A DNA stretch of 64,000 bases from Pseudomonadota bacterium (GTDB taxonomy: Bacteria; Desulfobacterota; Desulfobulbia; Desulfobulbales; Desulfocapsaceae). Location of the stretch: assembly GCA_018817385.1 (NCBI GenBank), contig JAHIUA010000023.1, forward strand, positions 62,001-126,000. Direction: 5' to 3'. Below the pieces are notes generated by a model that saw only the letters and a program-made list of their open reading frames with translations, did no database searches and was not told the origin of the DNA. Shown here one piece after another: positions 61,056 through 64,000 of this stretch (positions are counted from its first letter, which is position 1; each line of letters opens with the position of its first letter). A program made the translations under genes and the position numbers.

Positions 61056-61928
61056 TTATTCAGTGATCGTTTTTGTCGTATTTTTCTGTACATGCATTTT
61101 GTCTGTGTTGTCGATTTTCCAATTTTCGAGAGATTCAACTCTGATCAGTTCATCCATGGCCATTCGTAAAATTCTTCGGAAGTCAACAAGACGTTTACAG
61201 CTGGATCCGCATAAAATCTTCAGGGTTGCTACTTTCATGGGATACGGAATTCGATGGCTGGAGTAAAATCCATGAAGCCATTTGGCCAAGTCTGATGTTA
61301 GTTGAAGGCGTTGCTGCCATTGTAGTTGCGTCCATCCTGCATCAAAAAGTTCAGCCAGTTTGGGATTTATTTTTAGGAAGTAGGTTTGTTCTTTATCGTT
61401 GTAGTAGAACTCATCGATCAAGGACCCTGCGTAGGTAAACAACTGGTTTGTGCGTCCATGTGGGAAGCAGATATTGATTTCGATAGCAGTTGCCGTTAAG
61501 CGACGAAAACAGTCTTTAAGCCACTCTTTACCTGATTTTCCAGGGTGGCGACCAATATCCCGAAGGAAAGTTTTGATTCTAAAACGTATGAAATTGTTTG
61601 GTGTTCGCTCGAGATATCTGGTTTGTAAATGGAGAGATTGAACCAGAACGTCAAAATCTCCCTGATCCAATTGCCATCCTGTATAGCGGATATCGAGTCC
61701 TTTGTTTGTGGCAATAACCTCACCTTTGAGAGCCCTGCGCTGGCCTCGTTTGATAACGCCAAAAAGTGCAGAGCGAAGGCAAATATTTGGCGCACCACGT
61801 GTTTTGTCAGGCCACTCTGGAAGGAGTGGAATTTGTTCAAGCTTACGTATCTTCTCCTGCAGTTCTGGAGATAGACGCTTTAAATAGCGTTCCTGAGCAG
61901 TATCTATGGTTTTTGATACAGGGAACAT
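61056..61928 (-). CDS. TrfA-like plasmid replication initiator
   Basis: RGAPNICLRSALFGVIKRGQRRALKGEVIAT...YTGWQLDQGDFDVLVQSLHL; adjacent iterons. Confidence 0.88.
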   Translation of the reverse strand: MFPVSKTIDTAQERYLKRLSPELQEKIRKLEQIPLLPEWPDKTRGAPNICLRSALFGVIKRGQRRALKGEVIATNKGLDIRYTGWQLDQGDFDVLVQSLHLQTRYLERTPNNFIRFRIKTFLRDIGRHPGKSGKEWLKDCFRRLTATAIEINICFPHGRTNQLFTYAGSLIDEFYYNDKEQTYFLKINPKLAELFDAGWTQLQWQQRLQLTSDLAKWLHGFYSSHRIPYPMKVATLKILCGSSCKRLVDFRRILRMAMDELIRVESLENWKIDNTDKMHVQKNTTKTITE

Positions 61929-61933
61929 TTTTT

Positions 61934-62167
61934 TTATCGTCTGTGGATTTGTAAGTTTTTTCGTGGTCGTCCGATTTTTACTGCATGTATCTGCTTGCTT
62001 TTGAACCAGTCACCTAGATCTTTTTCCATAATCAATACGGTCTTCCCTGGTTTGTAAGCTGGTAATTCGCCTTTTTTGATGGCACGATGGATGGTGTGGT
62101 AGCTGCATTTTGCAAGCTCTGCTGCCTCATTTATTGTTATGGAATTGTCACGTATCATTTTCCACAC
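61934..62167 (-). CDS. Excisionase/MerR-type HTH DNA-binding protein
   Basis: SITINEAAELAKCSYHTIHRAIKKGELPAYKPGKTVLIMEKDLGDWF. Confidence 0.85.
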   Translation of the reverse strand: MWKMIRDNSITINEAAELAKCSYHTIHRAIKKGELPAYKPGKTVLIMEKDLGDWFKSKQIHAVKIGRPRKNLQIHRR

Positions 62168-62367
62168 ACTTCTCGAATTGCTTGTCTAATTTCAGCTGTT
62201 TTTCCCCATACCAGAATCATCCTGCAGATACCGGTGACATCTTCTAATCGTTCAGCGACAGCAGGAGGACAGCGGCGCCTGCCATGAATAATATGGCTGA
62301 GAAAGTCAGGACTGATGTCAGCTTTTTCCGCGATTTCTTTTTGGGTAATTCGTTTCGTTATATGCAT
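62155..62367 (-). CDS. XRE-like HTH protein
   Basis: ITQKEIAEKADISPDFLSHIIHGRRRCPPAVAERLEDVTGI. Confidence 0.8.
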   Translation of the reverse strand: MHITKRITQKEIAEKADISPDFLSHIIHGRRRCPPAVAERLEDVTGICRMILVWGKTAEIRQAIREVCGK

Positions 62368-62479
62368 AATGCTCTACAAATTGACCAAATATGGCAATAA
62401 GTCAACAAAAAATGTTTCAAGCAGGCGGTTTATGCAGTATTTTCTTTCAATTCTTGATCATGTGCTCTATTATTGATCT

Positions 62480-63079
62480 ATGGCTCAATTAGTTTCTAAA
62501 CAATTTCATGCTGCGTTAACTCATTTTCTCTCTGAGGAAGGTCGAGGTGCACAGGCACGTCTTGCACTGGAGCAGCAAATTGATCGTGGTTATCTGAATG
62601 CAATAATTAAAGGACGCAAGGCCGGTTCTGATAAAATTCGCGAGAAAATTGCAGATCATTTTGGAGTGACTTTTGAGGATATGCTGTCTTTAGGCCGTCG
62701 TATATTAGATGGCGAAAAGGGGAGGGATGTCTGCGAAGAACTCGTGGAAGAGACGAAAGCGGTGTCAGGTGAACTCCATAAAAACCTTGTTGATTTTGAA
62801 TCTCACCGACAAGAACAGGAGATATTGGACGATTTTCCAGAGAAAATTGCTATGGCAGTAAAGATTCTTGGCTCCAATTCAGCATATGGAGATTTCTTAG
62901 TGAGCCTAAATAAGTTGCTGCAGGCATCTCAGGAAGTTGATGCGGTAAAAAGGGAAAACGATGCTGTAAAGGAAGACAACCTGAAACTAAAGAAGAAAGT
63001 AAGTGAGTTAGAAGAAAGACTTGCCAGTGTAGAGAAAATGCTGACTGGTGAAAATAAAAATGCAAGGAAGATAGTGTAA
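62480..63079 (+). CDS. HTH repressor-like protein with C-terminal coiled coil
   Basis: ARLALEQQIDRGYLNAIIKGRKAGSDKIREKIADHFGVTFEDMLSLG; coiled coil LKLKKKVSELEERLASVEKML. Confidence 0.75.
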   Translation: MAQLVSKQFHAALTHFLSEEGRGAQARLALEQQIDRGYLNAIIKGRKAGSDKIREKIADHFGVTFEDMLSLGRRILDGEKGRDVCEELVEETKAVSGELHKNLVDFESHRQEQEILDDFPEKIAMAVKILGSNSAYGDFLVSLNKLLQASQEVDAVKRENDAVKEDNLKLKKKVSELEERLASVEKMLTGENKNARKIV

Positions 63080-63223
63080 TACTACCAAAAAATCAATGGA
63101 AACGAAGCAAGGATGGAAAGGTCATTTGGCCATTCAGAAAATTTTGACTTTTGGTCAATTATTGCTAATTGCGCCCAAAATTGCGACTAAGTCGGGTAAT
63201 CATGTGGAATATAAGAACATGAA

Positions 63224-63282
63224 CTGCCTTGAGGGGGCAGTGGCCCACGGTCGTGCGAGTTCGATTCTCGCCTTCGGCACCA
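63224..63282 (+). tRNA. 3' half of tRNA-Leu(GAG), likely att site
   Basis: Anticodon stem CTGCC/GGCAG with loop TTGAGGG (anticodon GAG), long variable arm, T-arm GCGAG-TTCGATT-CTCGC, acceptor CTTCGGC-A-CCA; no matching GCCGAAG 5' half upstream. Confidence 0.8.
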
Positions 63283-63316
63283 TTTTACATTCCGTCCTTG
63301 TCCAAGGACGTACATC

Positions 63317-63350
63317 AAGCCCGCAGCCAGTAATGGTTAGCGGGTTTTTT
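63317..63350 (+). terminator. Rho-independent terminator-like hairpin
   Basis: CCCGC (63320-63324) pairs with GCGGG (63340-63344), followed by TTTTTT. Confidence 0.65.
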
Positions 63351-63730
63351 GTTTCCATCACCTTCCATTCTTTTCCTTATGCTTTTCAGGACCAAAAACG
63401 GGGGAAAACGGGTATGGAACATCAGAGATGATCACCTGTTCACCGCTCCTTGCTTTTCAAGGTGAACTCCTGAAATTCCCCCGCAAAGACCAGTTGGCGG
63501 GCACGGCTTCTTTTCTCACAGTGTCAGCTCAAACAATAAAAAAAAGAGAGTGAGGTAATACAAGTAGGGAGCGAATCGACCTCCGTCTTGGGAGAAGAGT
63601 CACTTTTGTCTTTTGCTCACGGAGTATCGAACACCGGTGATGAACGGTAAGCCGGCACTCAGTACAGTACTCCCTTGAGGGGTGAAAGTACCTTCACGAA
63701 ATTCTTTTCAAAAAATCACGAATAGAACTT

Positions 63731-64000
63731 CTAAGGTACTAATAATAAAAGATAGAGAGGTGACAAAGATGGATTCGCTGAAGATGTATTCGCAAAATTA
63801 GCAGTAACGGCTTTCGCTTGAGTCATGCTTACGGTACAGATACCTGGGCCGGAACATGCTCCTGTCCATCCTTTAAAGAGAGAATCAGGGGCAGCAGTGG
63901 CAGTCAAGGAGACGATTGTACCGGAGTCATACCGCTCGCTACAGTCGTTTGGGCAAGAAATACCAGCAGGAGCGCTTGTTATCTTTCCACTACCCTCTCC
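63731..64000 (-). CDS. C-terminus of InlB-type repeat protein, truncated by window edge
   Basis: Minus frame open from 64000 to TAG at 63731: GEGSGKITSAPAGISCPNDCSERYDSGTIVSLTATAAPDSLFKGWTGACSGPGICTVSMTQAKAVTANF... Confidence 0.8.
   Translation of the reverse strand, partial: GEGSGKITSAPAGISCPNDCSERYDSGTIVSLTATAAPDSLFKGWTGACSGPGICTVSMTQAKAVTANFANTSSANPSLSPLYLLLLVP

Noticed and set aside
63160-63223. Complete tRNA-Leu including 5' half
   Set aside because: No GCCGAAG acceptor strand or D-arm is present upstream; only the anticodon-to-CCA half is supported.

Overview
The window looks like most of one integrated conjugative element. Its right end is probably at about 63.28 kb, where the 3' half of a tRNA-Leu(GAG) gene is followed by an unrelated InlB-repeat CDS. 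From right to left it contains:
(1) Replication and control: a TrfA-like initiator, an array of eight exact 22-bp iterons, and Xis/XRE regulators.
(2) An F-type T4SS on the minus strand: traA-L-E-K-B, then traV-C-W-U-trbC-trbI-S26 peptidase-traF-H-G. About 24 kb of cargo interrupts it between traB and traV.
(3) Cargo inside the tra operon: a degraded AbiEi remnant, a 47-bp nested palindrome, a Fic protein, a 734-aa PD-(D/E)XK-type protein, a redox/stress module (NhaR-like, HPF, amphi-Trp, P-type ATPase, two Usp proteins, a broken ion channel, IS110, histidine kinase, GGDEF, BON, ferric-reductase-like, cytochrome c) bounded by a 35-bp direct repeat, an E2-E1/JAB ubiquitin-like conjugation operon with a DUF2188-like protein and an unlisted 56-aa Pro-rich Gly-terminated peptide, a divergent XRE-ImmA-like regulator, and a likely group II intron fragment.
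(4) A tightly overlapping minus-strand defence operon, 20.0 kb to the left edge: type I R-M genes (two HsdS, HsdM, HsdR) enclosing two CBASS-like cassettes (CD-NTase + CapV patatin + DUF2188; CD-NTase + HNH-SAVED + E2-like), followed by a YgjP-like peptidase, an SNF2-type helicase and a large Hsp90/sacsin-like ATPase. The ATPase is absent from the ORF track because it runs off the window.
All assignments are by eye; no database search was run.
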